A DNA stretch of 64,000 bases from Mercurialis annua (lineage: Eukaryota > Streptophyta > Magnoliopsida > Malpighiales > Euphorbiaceae): positions 22,182,001 through 22,246,000 of the forward strand of contig NC_065575.1 of the NCBI RefSeq assembly GCF_937616625.2, written 5' to 3'. The position numbers were made by a program, and so were the translations under genes. Positions 34,869-47,877 of the stretch are shown here, piece by piece; the first letter of the stretch is position 1, and the number at the start of each line of letters is the position of its first letter. Under the pieces are notes generated by a model. It saw only the letters and a program-made list of their open reading frames with translations, was not told the origin of the DNA and searched no databases.

Positions 34869-37800
34869 AGTGAACATTTCTAGTCCAATGTACGGAGATA
34901 CTGTAATTTAAGAGACGATACAGAGATAGCTAAAGGTTAGGGGTATGTGGTTTTGAACCAGTTAGGAGGCAAATGCGCTCCTTTTCTAGGGAAATACTAC
35001 CAGTGGGACTGTATTCCTCTAACTTTCTTCGCATGGACGAAAGAGTTCCAGACCTTAATGAAGATAATAGGATGATTAACCGTAGATAAATTAAGGGTTT
35101 GGGACTCAAATTTGATGAGCTATATGAGTATGTTCATGAGTACTTTGGACGCTCACTATGATGGCCCGTAAGATCGAGGCTAATCGCGAGTGGGATGGCA
35201 ATCCTGTTCGACCCTACTTTTTCAGACGTGTGTTCTATCCAGATTATACTAGTCGATCCTCTGGTATTAGGACTAACCCCCACTCCGTGCATAGAGGCGG
35301 AGGCAACTCCAGTAGAAGAGTTAGGGGTCGATACACAGACGTAGCTATTAGGAAACCTAGTGCCCCACATTAGACAACCCCGGTATCAAATGATTAATAT
35401 GCTTTGAGTAATTGTGTTTATATGTTGCATTGTGGTGTATATGTTTACTGCATGCATGATAGAGCATAACGAGTAGAATGTACCTATAGGATAATACCTC
35501 AGATAGGTAGGGCCTATAGGAAGCGATATTGACAAACACATGCTTAAAAAAATGAATATATAAACATAATTTACAAAAAACAATAATATAATAAACGATA
35601 AATAATACATTTATCACGAACGTAATTCCTATATTACATTCTAGAAGTTGTAAAGAAGGAGATGGATTATCAACAGGGAATCGATGTGAAACATCGGTAC
35701 CTGCGTCTATATATGACTGAATGCAATATATCGAAGAAGTGGATGTGGTGTTTACAGTAGTAGAAAATTTGAATTGAATTGAGCTGTCGGAAATAATAAA
35801 TAGAAGTGATATGACAGAAGAATAGTCAGTAAAACAACAGAAATTGACAGCAATATAAAAATTTGAAATGTACCCAATAATAATAAAGAAAGCCGTTAAT
35901 AGTCGCAGAGTGTACAATCTGGAGTAAACTTATGTTTTATGAAAAGTATGAAGAATTCTTAAGATTTTTCAAAGTACGATTGTGCTCAGACATCGCATAT
36001 GACATTGCATAATCACGATAGGAATGCATAAGAAAATGATTTTCGAAATGTAGATCATGCATCATATCTTTACAATGCTAAAGAAAAATGCGATTTTGAG
36101 CAACTCTTTGGTGATGAGAGGTGTCATCGCTCTGAGCTACAATTGTACTAATGATTTCAAACGATTTATGAAAAGTGATTTAAAAGAGCTGGCCAGCCAA
36201 AGGATGTTTTGAAATCTTTTGTTAGTAAGTGAACTCAGATGTGAAACTCTGCGACGGATAATAAAATGTTCTTAGTAAATAAGAATAAAATTTAAAAGCA
36301 AATCCCAATAACAGAATAAAGCCCTGTTAATGATAATTGCAATAATGTTAAGGGAGCTACAGTGAAATGTGAACGAGGAGTTATTGCCGGAGAGCGAACG
36401 CAGTCAAGATGCAATGCGCTGGCAATATTTATGGATATAGTAATTATTCTTATGATAAAATAAAGGATGAAATGATGGAGAGTCATGTTAGACGAAAGAA
36501 ACGTAACAAATACGCAAGGATGAAGAGCATAAGGATTATTCCTATGGTGAAATAAGTAACGTAGCGAACGAGAAATATACTAGAGAAAGGAAATTGAAAG
36601 TATAAGGGACGAGAAGACGATAATATGAGTGATGAACCTCAAGTGATATTAAAAGGATATATAACCTTATCAATATCCATGTTTGAAGATACAGAAGTAG
36701 AAAGAGAAGGGATATGAACGATGAAGAAGATAATCCAATAAGATGTAAAGATTCGAAGTTGGATAGATCAAGAAAGATAATGATACTAATGGACTGATAT
36801 TAAGTGAAGTCACTAGTATCAGCATTAAAAGCTATAAATTGCGTTAACAGAAAGGAGAAAAGTTAAGCTATAAAACTTAATAGAAAGAGAAGGCACACGT
36901 ATAGGCATATGTGCCAATAAATATAAGAATAATGGATAATATGAAAGAAAGTATACTGAAGGAACTCATATACCCTCAAAATTTAGTAAGATGAATAGAG
37001 AAGTGGAAAGTTATAAAAATACGTCAGAAGGATTATCAGAATAGAACAACAATAATTGAGCTATTATAAACGAAGGAAAGACGTAGCGAATACAGTAAGT
37101 AAAGGATAAGATGATACTTCATTGCTATTAGACAGATAGGAGTGAACTGTATCCAAGAAGCCACAATGTCATAAGAACGAGAGGTGGTATTAGTATAAAG
37201 AGATCAAGGTATTTAAAGACAGTTAGAACCATGTTATAAGTTCTAAAGAAGCATAAGGAGTGTAAGACAATAAAAATCGAAACTATTCTCTAATTTTGAA
37301 AGTTGCTAAGTCAAGTATGATCTACATGCTAAGAGTGATCGAAAACACTTCAAGAAGAAGATGTGAGACAGAATAAGGATAAGCTAAGAAATGATCATGA
37401 CTAATACTAAAACTACACCTTGAAAAGTGAGAATAAAGTCGTAAAATTATTTGAAAGGCGAAAGAAAAAGTTGTTTATACAGTAAGAAGGAATGACGATA
37501 AAGGAAGCAAATAAGTTATTAAGGATTTACTGAATCAGTTAAAGATGAAATTAAGCGAAGCTTAGCCAGTAAAAAGAATCCTTAAGAAAGTTAAAATGTT
37601 AAAAAACATATGATGTCAACGAGAATAAGGAATTGTGACGAAAAGAAGAGACAGTTTTGACTGATAAGTCAATAGGAGACTTGAGACGATCTTGAAGGAT
37701 CAAATCAAGATAGAATAAGAAAATGAGAATACGAATAGTAACGGTCGAAGAAGACAGCTGTACAAGCTACACGATTAAAAGTAATGTAAAGCAAAACATT

Positions 37801-38508
37801 TAAGGTAATGGTAAAGGATGAGGGACTACGATCAACAGAACGACGTGAAGTTCACGATAGCTTAAAGGAGCAAAGGAAAGATTAAAGTGAAGATAGTAGA
37901 AGATGTATCAGATTCAGCTTGCTAAGGCACAACGATTAAGATAGATGAAATGTAGTCTGAAAGGAACTAATTGAAAAAGGAACTAGGTGGTGAATGGTTG
38001 AAAAGAGAAATAGGAATTAAAGATTTTTGCCTAGAGAAGAGCGTGGCAACAAGGGATGCCAGCAAGATTAAAACCGTAGATTCATCGTTATAAGATGAAT
38101 TCTCATGGAAGGTATGAATAAGATGAATACGATAGTAAGAATATGAATAACACATCGATAACTATTCGAGGATAAACAAGATTGATAACAATATGAGGAT
38201 TATCAAGTAGAGTAAACTAATAAAACGTTAAGTGAGAATCAATTGACGTTAATGATGATCAGGAAGATCACGACCAGTTGTAGATGACGAAAGGAGACGA
38301 AACGAGAGTAACAATAAGAAGATTCTCAGCTATGCTACGATAAGAGACTACTATGAGCAAGATAGACAATCGATTAGTGATAAGTGTAAGGTCACAGCTT
38401 TAGGCGGAAAGCTAAGAGTTAAAGTAAAAGAAAAAGCTATGATTGACACATAGTAATGGTCGTTAAGGGAGATATAAGAATAATTTAAAAGTCCCAACAA
38501 GTTTTATG
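34869..38508 (+). other. Element C non-coding interior
   Basis: A-rich, purine-biased sequence with no recognisable gag or pol motifs. Just after the acidic frame a short open frame at 35158-35373 (71 codons, Arg/Gly-rich with HRGGGNSSRRVRGR) may be another relic, and an antisense open frame of 186 codons spans 35357-35917. The segment from about 36000 to 38500 is full of stops in all frames and resembles the element A interior in composition and in the sequence before the polypurine tract. Confidence 0.8.
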
Positions 38509-38544
38509 AAAATTCGAGGACGAATTTTTATAAGGAGGGAAGAA
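38509..38544 (+). promoter_or_regulatory. Element C polypurine tract and upstream stem-loop
   Basis: AAAATTCG, loop AGGA, CGAATTTT (38509-38528), then AAGGAGGGAAGAA directly against the 3' LTR. Same architecture as elements A, B and D. Confidence 0.9.
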
Positions 38545-41010
38545 TGTAATTCCCCAAAAAATTTAATTATCTAATTGGACCACGTGTCCAGTTTGGATTT
38601 GCCAGAGTGGCAAAATCGGAAAGTTTTCCGATAAATAAGTTTTAGTAGGTTGGTTTTGGAAAATTAATTATGAGAAAATTTAGGTTATATTTCAATTGTA
38701 AAGTTAGAATTGGACCTAAAAGGAAAAATGTCAAGAAAAGTCCAAAATAAAGTATAGGGACCAAAGTGGTAATTTAGCCACTTTGTGTCGAAAATGGAAC
38801 TTTTGGATTTTGACGGGAAAGTATTAATATCGGGTTTCGTATTATTTATTGGATATAAATAGTACGTATAAGTTATTATAAAAGGATTTATCGATTTAGT
38901 TATGGACTAAATCGTACAAAAGAAAAGTTTAAACGATAAATGGTAAGAAACAAAAAGGACAAGGACTAAAATGGCACTTTAGCCAAATTATATAAGAAAG
39001 AAAGATTGAATCAGGGAGCAGAAGAAGGATCGAGAGAGTGGAGGAAAATATCGACGATACCGTCGTTTCGCCGCCGTTTCGCCGTTCGACGTCCGATTCG
39101 AGCGATTTTCGCGGCGATTTCTTCGGAATTGAAAGGTCTACCATCTCCGGGCATCAAATTGAGGTGAGAGGTCGAGAATTATGGTTGAAATTTGAGTTTA
39201 GTGGGCTGTTTTAATAAAATAGCATATTGATAGTGAATTTGACGTTTTTGATGTTATTATGGCGTTTTTGAAGAAACCGAGGTATGGGTATTGAGCGTGG
39301 ATATGTTTAGCACGTCGGGATTGTGGAGAAACACCGGAAAATCTGATTTCCGGGGCTGTGCACGTGGTGCACGACCGTGCACCACGGGTGCACGAACGTG
39401 TACTAGAAGTACACGAACGTGCACCTAGCAAGGTACACGAACGTGTACCCTTGAGGTGCACGAACGTGTACTTGGTTGCACGATCGTGTACCCACCGAAG
39501 GGCACGCCCGTGCACCCTGACTCGCCTCTACGCGTATGCAAACTGTAATTGACCTAGGTATTTGACGTTTTAAGTAACTTGACTCTAAAGGACGAGTTTC
39601 GGACTTTGAGAATCATTAATCTCGAGATTAGCTCGACGTTTTAGGTAATTAATAAAATGGAAAACGTCAAGGACGTTAAGCGATTCTCAATTATGAGAAA
39701 TAGTATTCGCTAAGTCGTTTATACGACTAAAGATATTGAATACGTAAATAAGTATAAAATGAAACTTAACCCTAAAACTTAAAAGTATTATACGTATAGA
39801 AATATGAGATTAACGTCTAATCATTAAACATTACTTATTTATCAGACGTGTCAGCGAACAGAGAGGTCAGTAGACGCGGGATAGCGAGGGCATATTATTT
39901 CATTGACCACATTATTGATTGGATTGCGGTCACTGTGAGTTGCACTTTACTTTCGTGTATTATATATATAAAGTCATTTTATATAGATATATATATATTG
40001 TTTACACGCATCGCATTATATATAATTGATTGAAATGTTATATGCTTTATCAATTTCTATATACGAGAACTAGTATGCGATCCGAAGAAACTAGCTACCT
40101 ATTAGGTGTCAATAGGCTGTGTGATCACCAGTATTGAGTCAGTCTAGTATGTTTGCATTTGAGAAATGATGTGACACAGCTGGGAGCTGATGATGATTAT
40201 GAAATTTACGATTGGGTATATGATTTGATACGAGTGAGTACTCGGCTACGGTGTAGTCTGGAGTCCCCGTATCTAGTGGCTGGGCCACCAGCGAGTTGGA
40301 CTCGCAATTGATATTTACGATTGGGTTGAATGATATATGATTATTCGAGAGATGTGTTGCATGCTAGGATATTAGTTTCGTATGGATCGAATACATGTTT
40401 ATATGTTTTATATTATTGTTTTCTTGAAATGCGATGCTATGTTTTTATATTAATACCGTTAGTAAATGTCAACTCACTCAGTATTTTCCCAAATACTGAC
40501 CCCTCACTTTTGATGTCTTTCAGGTACTTAGTATGTGGACCTAGCTAGAGGCCAATTTTGAAGTCCAGAAGTCAGCTGTGTATGTTTTGTTTCTGACTTC
40601 TGTGAATGCTGCAGTAGTGGTCCCATGTTGACAGAGTCGTAGCCTAGACAACAGTACATTTTGATTGTACATATTACTTGCTGTCCTGTTTATATGTTTT
40701 GGTAGGCTACGTGTTTTATATGTTTGTTCACGGCACCAGATGCCGGTGATAAGCTTGAGACACTAACTGATGTATGTAGTACTGCGAGGCCAGTTCGTAC
40801 AAGGTACGGTAACTAGAGCCCGCGAGGTTTTGGAACAGTTAGTGTAAATGTATGATTATATGTTATATATTTATATTGGCTTCCGTTGTTTACTGTTGTT
40901 TGTTTATTATTTGCGAAAAATTAATAGTAGTTTGAGGCTTGCTACGGGTTCCGGAGCTACCACTCCCGTTCCCTAGCGCCGGTTGCGGCTCAATATTTTG
41001 GGTCGTGACA
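38545..41010 (+). repeat. Element C 3' LTR
   Basis: 2466 bp from TGTAATTCCCC to GGGTCGTGACA. It is complete and so shows what the 5' copy lost: the CAGTATTT-TCCC-AAATACTG hairpin continues into a 3' splice-site-like TGTCTTTCAG at 40523, followed by about 490 bp including GGCTTGCTACGGGTTCCGGA near the end. The hairpin before the palindromes carries one mismatch here (CACCGGAAA). Confidence 0.95.
39358..39515 (+). repeat. CpG palindrome cluster, element C 3' LTR
   Basis: Same GTRCACGAWCGTGYAC units as at 33388-33610, but 158 bp instead of 223. A block of about 65 bp, holding roughly four units, is missing after GCACCTAGCAAGGTACACGA, and one unit reads AACG where the other LTR has ATCG. Confidence 0.9.
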
Positions 41011-41900
41011 CAGTTTCACCTATTTAGAGATTTAAGCCAACCGTTTACAAACGTTACGAAACAAATCCAAATGTTTCACCTTTTTAGCGATTTAAGCTAA
41101 ACGTTTAAAACGTTACGAAACAAATCCAAACGTTTCACCTTTTTAGCAATTTAAGCCATACGTTTACAAAAGTTACGAAACAAAACCAAATGTTTCACCT
41201 TTTTATAAATTTAAGCAAAACGTTTACAAATGTTATAAAACCAATCCAAACGTTTAAAACGTTATGAAACGAATTCAAAAACGTTTATCCTTTTTAACGA
41301 TTTAAGCCAAACGTTTACAAACGTTACGAAACAAAACCAAACTTTCACCTTTTTAGCAGTTTAAGACAAACATTTACAAATATTACGAAACAAATCCAAA
41401 TGTTTCCCCTTTTTAGCAATATAAGCCAAACGTTTACAAACGTTACAAAACCAATCCAAACGTGTCACCTTTTTAGCGATTGAAGCCAAACATTTCAAAC
41501 GTTACAAAACAAATCCAAACATTTAAAATGTTACGAAACAAATCCAAACGTTTACAAATGTTACGAAACCAATCCAAAAGTTTTAAACGTTATAAAATAA
41601 ATCCAAATGTTTCACCTTTTTTGCGATTTAATCCAAACGTTTACAAACATTACGAAACAATTCCAAACATTTCACCTTTTTAGCGATATAAGCCAAACAT
41701 TAAAAACGTTACGAAACCAATCCAAACGTTTAAAATGTTGCGAAATTAATCCAAACGTTTAAAACGTTACGAAACAAATCCAAACATTTAAAGCGTTAGG
41801 AAACAAATCTAACCTTATAAAACGTTATGAAACAAATCCAAACGTTTCCACTTTCTAGCGATTTAAGCCAAATGTTTACAAACGTTACAAAACAAATCCA

Positions 41901-43028
41901 AAACGTTTGTAAACGTTTGGATTGATTTCGTAGCGTTTGTAAACGTTTGGCTTAAATTGCTAAAAAGGTAAAAGTTGAAACGTTTAGATTTTTTTCGTAA
42001 TGTTTTAAACGTTTGGATAGGTTGCGTAACGTTTACAAACGTTTGGCTTAAATTGCTAAAAAGGTAAAGTTTGGATTTATTTCGTAACTTTTGTAAAGAT
42101 TTGGATTTGTTTCGTAACGTTTGTAAACGTTTGGCTAAAATCGCTAAAAAGGTTAAACGTTTAGATTTGTTTCGTAACGTTTTAAACATTTAGATTGGTT
42201 TTGTACAGTTTGTAAACGTTTTGCTTAAATTTCCAAAAAGATGAAACGTTTAGATTTGTCACATAAATTTGGTTCGTAATGTTTTTAATGTTTGGAATTG
42301 TTTGGTAACGTTTTAAACGTTTGGCTTAAATCGCTAAAAAGGTGAAACGTTTGGATTTGTTTCGTAACGTTTTGTAAACGTTTGGCTTAAATCGCTAAAA
42401 AGGTGAAACGTTTGGATTTTTTTCGTAACGTTATTGGTTTCGTAACGTTTGTAAACGTTTGGCTTAAATCTATAAAAAGGTGAAATGTTTGAATTTGTTT
42501 CGTAACGTTTTAAAAGTTTGTATTGGTTTCATAACGTTTTAAATGTTTGGCTTAAATTGATTAAAATGCGAAACGTTTGGATTTGTTTCTTAACGTTTGT
42601 AACGTTTGGCTTAAATTGCTAAAAATTGGAAACGTTTAAAAAGGTGAAACGTTTGGATTTGTTTCGTAACGTTTGTAAACGTTTGGTTTAAATCACTAAA
42701 AAGGTCAAAGTTTGGCTTTTTAAACGTTTGTAAATGTTTGGCTTAAATTATAAAAAATGTTAGATGTTTGCATTTGTTTCGTGGTGTTTGTAAACATTTG
42801 GCTTAAATCGCTAAAAAGGTGAAACGTTTGGATTTGTTTCCTAAACGTTTTAAACGTTTGGTTTTGTTTCGTATCGCTTTAAATATTTGACTTAAATTGA
42901 TAAAAAGGGGAAACGTTTGGATTTGTTTCGTAACGTTAGTAAAAGTTTTGCTTAAATCACTAAAAACGGAAAACGTTTGGTTTTTTTTCGTAACGTTTGG
43001 ATTGGTTTCGTAACGTTATAATACCAAT
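41901..43028 (-). repeat. Inverted satellite segment 2
   Basis: About 1.1 kb of reverse-complement monomers (AAACGTTTGGATTTGTTTCG, then GCTAAAAAGG). The left joint follows ACAAATCCAAA; the right joint is near TAACGTTATAATACCAATCC. This is the longest inverted run in the window. Confidence 0.9.
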
Positions 43029-44529
43029 CCAAACATTTAAAACGTTACGAAACAAATCCAAACGTTTACCCTTTTTAGTAATTTAAGCCAACGTTTACAA
43101 AGGTTACCAAACAAATAACATTACGAAACAAATCCAAACATTTCACCTTTTTTTGATTTAAGGCAAACGTTTACAAACGTTATGAAACAAATCCAAACGT
43201 TTCACCTTTTTAGCGACTTACACCAAACGTTTACAAGCGTTATGAAACAAATCCAAATGTTTCACATTTTTAGCGATTAAAGCCAAACCTTTACAAACGT
43301 TACGAAACAAATCCAAATGTTTCTCCTTTTTAGCGATTTAAGCGAAAATGTTACGAAACAAATCCAAACGTTTCACATTTTTAGCGAATGAAGACAAACG
43401 TTTAAAACATTACGAAACCAATCCAAACGATTAAAATGTTATGAAACAAATCAAAATGTTTCAGCTATTTAGCGATTTAAGGCTATATTTACAAAAGTAA
43501 CGAAACAAATCAAAACATTTCACCTTTTTAGCGATTTAAGCGATACGTTTACAAACGTTGCGAAACAAATCCAAACGTTTCCCCTTTTTAGTAATTTAAG
43601 CCAAACATTTAAAACGTAACGAAACCAATCCAAACGTTTAAAACGTTACGAAACATATCCAAACGTTTAAAACGTTATGAAAGAAATCCAAACTTATAAA
43701 ATTTTACAAAACAAAACCAAACATTTCCCCTTTTTAACAATAAATGCCAAACGTTTACAAACATTACGAAACCAAAACCGGTACGATACAAATCCAAATG
43801 TTTCCCCTTTTTAGCGATTTAAGCCAAACGTTTAAAAAAGTTACGAAACAAATCCAAAAATTTCACCTTTTTAGCAATTTAAGCCAAACAGTTACAAACG
43901 TTACGAAACAAATCCAAATGTTTCGCCTTTTTTACGATTTAGGACAAACGTTTACAAACGTTACGAAACAAATCCAAACGTTTCCCCTTTTTATCTATTT
44001 CATTAACGAAACAAATACAAACATTTGAAACGTTACGAAACAAATCAAAAAGGTTCCCATTTTTAGCGATTTAAGCTAAACATTTACAAAAAGTTACGAA
44101 ACAAATCCAAACGTTTCACCTTTTTAGCGGTTTAAGCCAAAAGTTTACAAACGTTACGAAACAAAACGAAATATTTCACCTTGATAGAGATTTAAGCCAA
44201 ACATTGAAAATGTTACGAAACAAAACCAAATGTTTAAAACATTACGAATCAAATCCAAACATTTCACCTTTTTAGCGATTTAAGCCAAACTTTTAAAACG
44301 TTACGAAACTCATCTAAACATTTACAAAAGTTATGAAACAAATTCGAACGTTTAAAACGTTACGAAACAAATACAAAAGTTTCACATTTTAGCGATTTAA
44401 GCCAAACATTTAAAACGTAAGGAAACCAATCCAAACATTTAAAACGTTACGAAATAAATCCAAACGTTTCACATTTTAAGCGATTTAAGCCAAATGTGTA
44501 AAACGTTATGAAACAAATCCAAACGTTTT

Positions 44530-45268
44530 AATCGCTAAAAGCGTTTCGAAACCAATCTATTTGACTTAAATCGCTTAAAAGGTAAACCTTTTGGTTTTTT
44601 TTCGTAACTTTTGTAACGTGGCTTAAATCGCTAAAACGGTGAAACGTTTGGAATTTTTTCGTAAAAGTTTTAAACGTTTGGCTTAAATCACTAAAAAGGC
44701 GAAACATTTGGATTTTTTTCGTAACGTTTGTAAACATTTGGCTTAAATTGCTAAAAATGTGAAACGTTTGGGTTTGTTTCGTAGCATTTGTAAACGTTTG
44801 GCTTAAATTGTAAAAAAGGTGAAATGTTTGGATTTGTTTTGTAACGTTTGTAAACGTTTGGCTTATATTACTAAAAAGTTTATACGTTTGGATTTATTTT
44901 GTACCTTTTGTAATCGTTTGGCTTAAATCGCTTAAAAGGTGAAATATTTAGTTTTGTTTCTTAACGTTTGTAAATTGTTTGTAAACGCTTGGCTTCAATA
45001 GCTAAAAAGGTGAAACGTTTGGATTTGTTTCTTAGCGTTTTAAACATATGGATTGGTTTTGTAACGTTTTAAATGTTTGGCTTAAATCACTATAACGGTG
45101 AAACGTTTGGATTTATTTCATAATGTTTGTATATGTTTGGCTAAAATCGCCAAAAAGGTGACACGTTCGTATTTGTTTTGTAACAATTTAAACGTTTGAA
45201 TTGGTTTCGTAACGTTTGTAAACGAATGAAATAAATTGCTAAAAAGGTGAAACGTTAGGATTTGTTTA
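44530..45268 (-). repeat. Inverted satellite segment 3
   Basis: Reverse monomers ending in AAACGTTAGGATTTG followed by a switch to GGTACGAAATCAATCC. The last ~200 bp match the end of inverted segment 1, including the unusual CGCCAAAAAGGTGACACGTT stretch (3470-3490 and about 45150-45168) and an AACGAATGA variant. Confidence 0.88.
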
Positions 45269-46999
45269 AAATGGTACGAAATCAATCCAAATGTTTAAAG
45301 TGTTATGAAACAAATCCACACGTTTCACCTTTTTAGTGATTTAAGCCTAACGTTTACAAACGTTACAAAACAAATCCAAACGTTTCGCCTTTTAGAAATT
45401 TAAGCAAAACGTTTACAAACGTTATGAAACAAATCCAAACGTTTCACATTTTTAGCGATTTACGCCAAACGTTTACAAACGTTTCAAAAAAATCCAAACT
45501 TTTCACATTTTTAGCGATTTATGCCAAACGTTTACAAACATTATAAAACAAAACCAAATGTTTCTCCTTTTTAGCAGTTTAAACCAAAGGTCTACAAACG
45601 TGTCACGACCCAAATTATTGAGCCGAGACCGGCGCTAGGGAATGGGAGTGGTAGCTCCGAAACCCGTAGCAAGCCTAAAACCACTAATAATTTTTCGCAA
45701 TTAATAGTATAATATATGATATATATATATTAAAACATTTTCGGAAGAACTCTTTTTAAATAATACACTTATAGATATTAAAGTATTATATCAGAGTCTA
45801 CAATATAAAATATCATTTGAAGTTAAAGCGTATATCTAATACTAACAACTACTGATTACTGCAGCTCTAAGAACTCATACTTGTGCAAGTCCAATGACTT
45901 CTGGCACAGTGGAGCTGGTTTGTCTGATCCGACTCTGTCTACCTGCAAACATCAGAGTGAGGGGTCAGTATTTGGGAAAATACTGAGTGAGTTTGCAAGT
46001 TACTTATAGTATTATCAAAATATAGCGTCACACGCTTAATACATATATAATTTTATGATATAAGCAAACATTATTAATTTCAAAAGTGTGAGTCCAACTC
46101 ACTAGATACGGGGACTTCCAAACTACACCGTAGCCGAGTTCTCACTCGTATCGAAATCATAAAGTCCAACTCACTGGTGGCCCAGCCACTGGTGGGCCCA
46201 GCCTACTAGATACGGGGACTTCCAGACTACACCGTAGCCGAGTTCACTCTCGTATCAAATTCATAATATATTATGCATAGACATATATTAATTCTTAATC
46301 ATAAAGTCAAGTACTCTAGACTGACTCACCAATGATCATGTAGCCTATTGACACCCAATAGGTAGTTGGTCTCTTCGGACCGCACATTAGACACTTATTT
46401 CCAAAACAACGAATACAACAACATTCATATAATCAAATCTATCAAACAAAACAGCTTATACGAGCAAATCGTATAGATACGAGATATTTAATATCAATAT
46501 TCATAATATAAGAAAATAACTTTTATAATAATACGCAAAAGTAAATTGCCACTCACCGTGACCGCTTTCCGGATAATAATAATATAAAGATCCCATAAAC
46601 TTTATGCGTCGTTTGATCACATAGCTATTCCAGCTCATCGGCCTGGTAGCTCGTTGATACCTCACTTACTTAGTCAAGTTACCTGTACGTTTAATCCATA
46701 AACGTAGGCTTAGTATCAAAACCCTAAGTTATAATCTTAGGTTAATATAATCGTATTTCAAATACAATTCTTAACTTTGATAGTATTCTAATACTTACTC
46801 GAGACATTCGTCATATCTCTTATTCCTTAATTCTTAAACTTAGGTTCCTTATATCTCGGAACCTTAATCGAATTCATTATGTTCGATATCCAAATTTCTT
46901 GTTTTCGGGGTCCGTGATACATTTTTAATGTCCGACTTACTTAAAGTCGGAAAACAGGGTCATAGCGGGGTGAAAATATCGTATAGGTGCTTCACGTAA

Positions 47000-47210
47000 A
47001 CTATGCGTCCGCATAGTCTACTTGCGCGCCCGCGCAAAGTACTTGCGCGGGCGCCCGCGTAACATTGTTACGCGCCCGCGTAACTATGTTACGCGCCCGC
47101 GTAACTTTGTTACGCGCCCGCGTAACTTTGTTACGCGCCCGCGTAACTTTGTTACGCGCCCGCGTAACTTTGTTACGCGCCCGCGTAACTTTGTTACGCG
47201 CCCGCGTAAC
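47000..47210 (-). repeat. Expanded CpG palindrome cluster, element D left LTR
   Basis: ACTATGCG-TC-CGCATAGT, a TTGCGCG unit, a rearranged unit (CTTGCGCGGGCGCCCGCGTA), then seven tandem 21-bp units with arms GTTACGCG/CGCGTAAC. The last five are identical (TTT spacer), which points to recent expansion. The partner LTR has four such units and element A has two. Short arginine-rich open frames here are by-products of the repeat. Confidence 0.95.
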
Positions 47211-47539
47211 ACTCGTTCTTGGCCATTCTGACGTGCTTCCGGCGTGAAAACGTTCCAAACACATCCGAAACGCTTAATCTAAGCTCAAAACACTATAATC
47301 CAATTCTAAACGATATAATCGTTTCGTGGCCTAAAACTTTGAATCGATATAACTTAAAATATATCCGTTTAAACGGTAAAACGACAAGCTTACCGCGATT
47401 CGCCTCTGGAATACGATCAATTCGAGCTATTAAACGTCGGAAACGGACGAGAAACGGAGATCGAGCGACGGATCGTAATCGTTCGTCATTTCCTTCGCTT
47501 CTCACTGCTCCTCTCATTTCCCTTTCTGGATTGTTCATC

Positions 47540-47877
47540 GGCTTAATACATAGTTTGACCCCTGTACTTGTACCCTTTTACCCATCTAACCCCTAAATTT
47601 AACGTCTCACCTATCGAACCTCTGAAGTTGTCAAATAATCCGATTTAACCCATGAACTTGATAAATATGTAAGTATTGAACCCTTCGTGTCCACCTGTCA
47701 CTTGAAACGTTCTAGAAGAAATTGTGTACGGAGGGGTTAAATGTTTACGTATTTATCAAGTTCGGGGGTCAAATCGGGTTATTTAACAAGTTCAGGGGTT
47801 CGATAGGTGAGACGTTAAGCTTGGAGGTTAGATGGGTAAAAGGGTAGAAGTTCAGGGGTCAAACTATGTATTCAGCC
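47540..47877. mobile_element. Foldback MITE (Mutator-like) inside element D LTR
   Basis: 338 bp, present in the left LTR and absent from the right. The flanks carry a 10-bp duplication, ATTGTTCATC (47530-47539 and 47878-47887); the right LTR at about 54762 has one copy and no insert. The ends are GGCTTAATACATAGTTTGAC and, reversed, GGCTGAATACATAGTTTGAC, and the inverted arms extend for about 150 bp each, so the element is nearly all foldback. A 9-10 bp duplication fits Mutator-like elements. No coding sequence. Confidence 0.95.

Larger units (their letters stand above)
32584..41010 (+). mobile_element. Element C: second-family LARD with internal deletion
   Basis: An 8427-bp element flanked by the duplication CAGTT (32579-32583 and 41011-41015), in plus orientation. 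The 5' LTR (32584-34608) lacks its last ~505 bp compared with the 3' LTR (38545-41010), and no primer site is found, so a deletion removed the LTR end, the primer site and an unknown amount of interior. The two LTRs are otherwise nearly identical except for a changed palindrome cluster and a small indel near 33254. The interior is A-rich and has no recognisable retroviral domain. Confidence 0.93.
41011..45600. repeat. 60-bp tandem satellite, block 4, with orientation switches
   Basis: Plus-oriented monomers at 41011-41900, reverse at 41901-43028, plus at 43029-44529, reverse at 44530-45268, plus to 45600. The first part repeats the variant order of 9061-11110. Nothing but satellite is seen. 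Confidence 0.95.

Noticed and set aside
47001..47264. Arginine-rich repeated open frames (VTRARNK and VTRPRNF types)
   Set aside because: They are translations of the 21-bp palindrome repeat, open on both strands and in two plus-strand frames, with no homologue I recognise.
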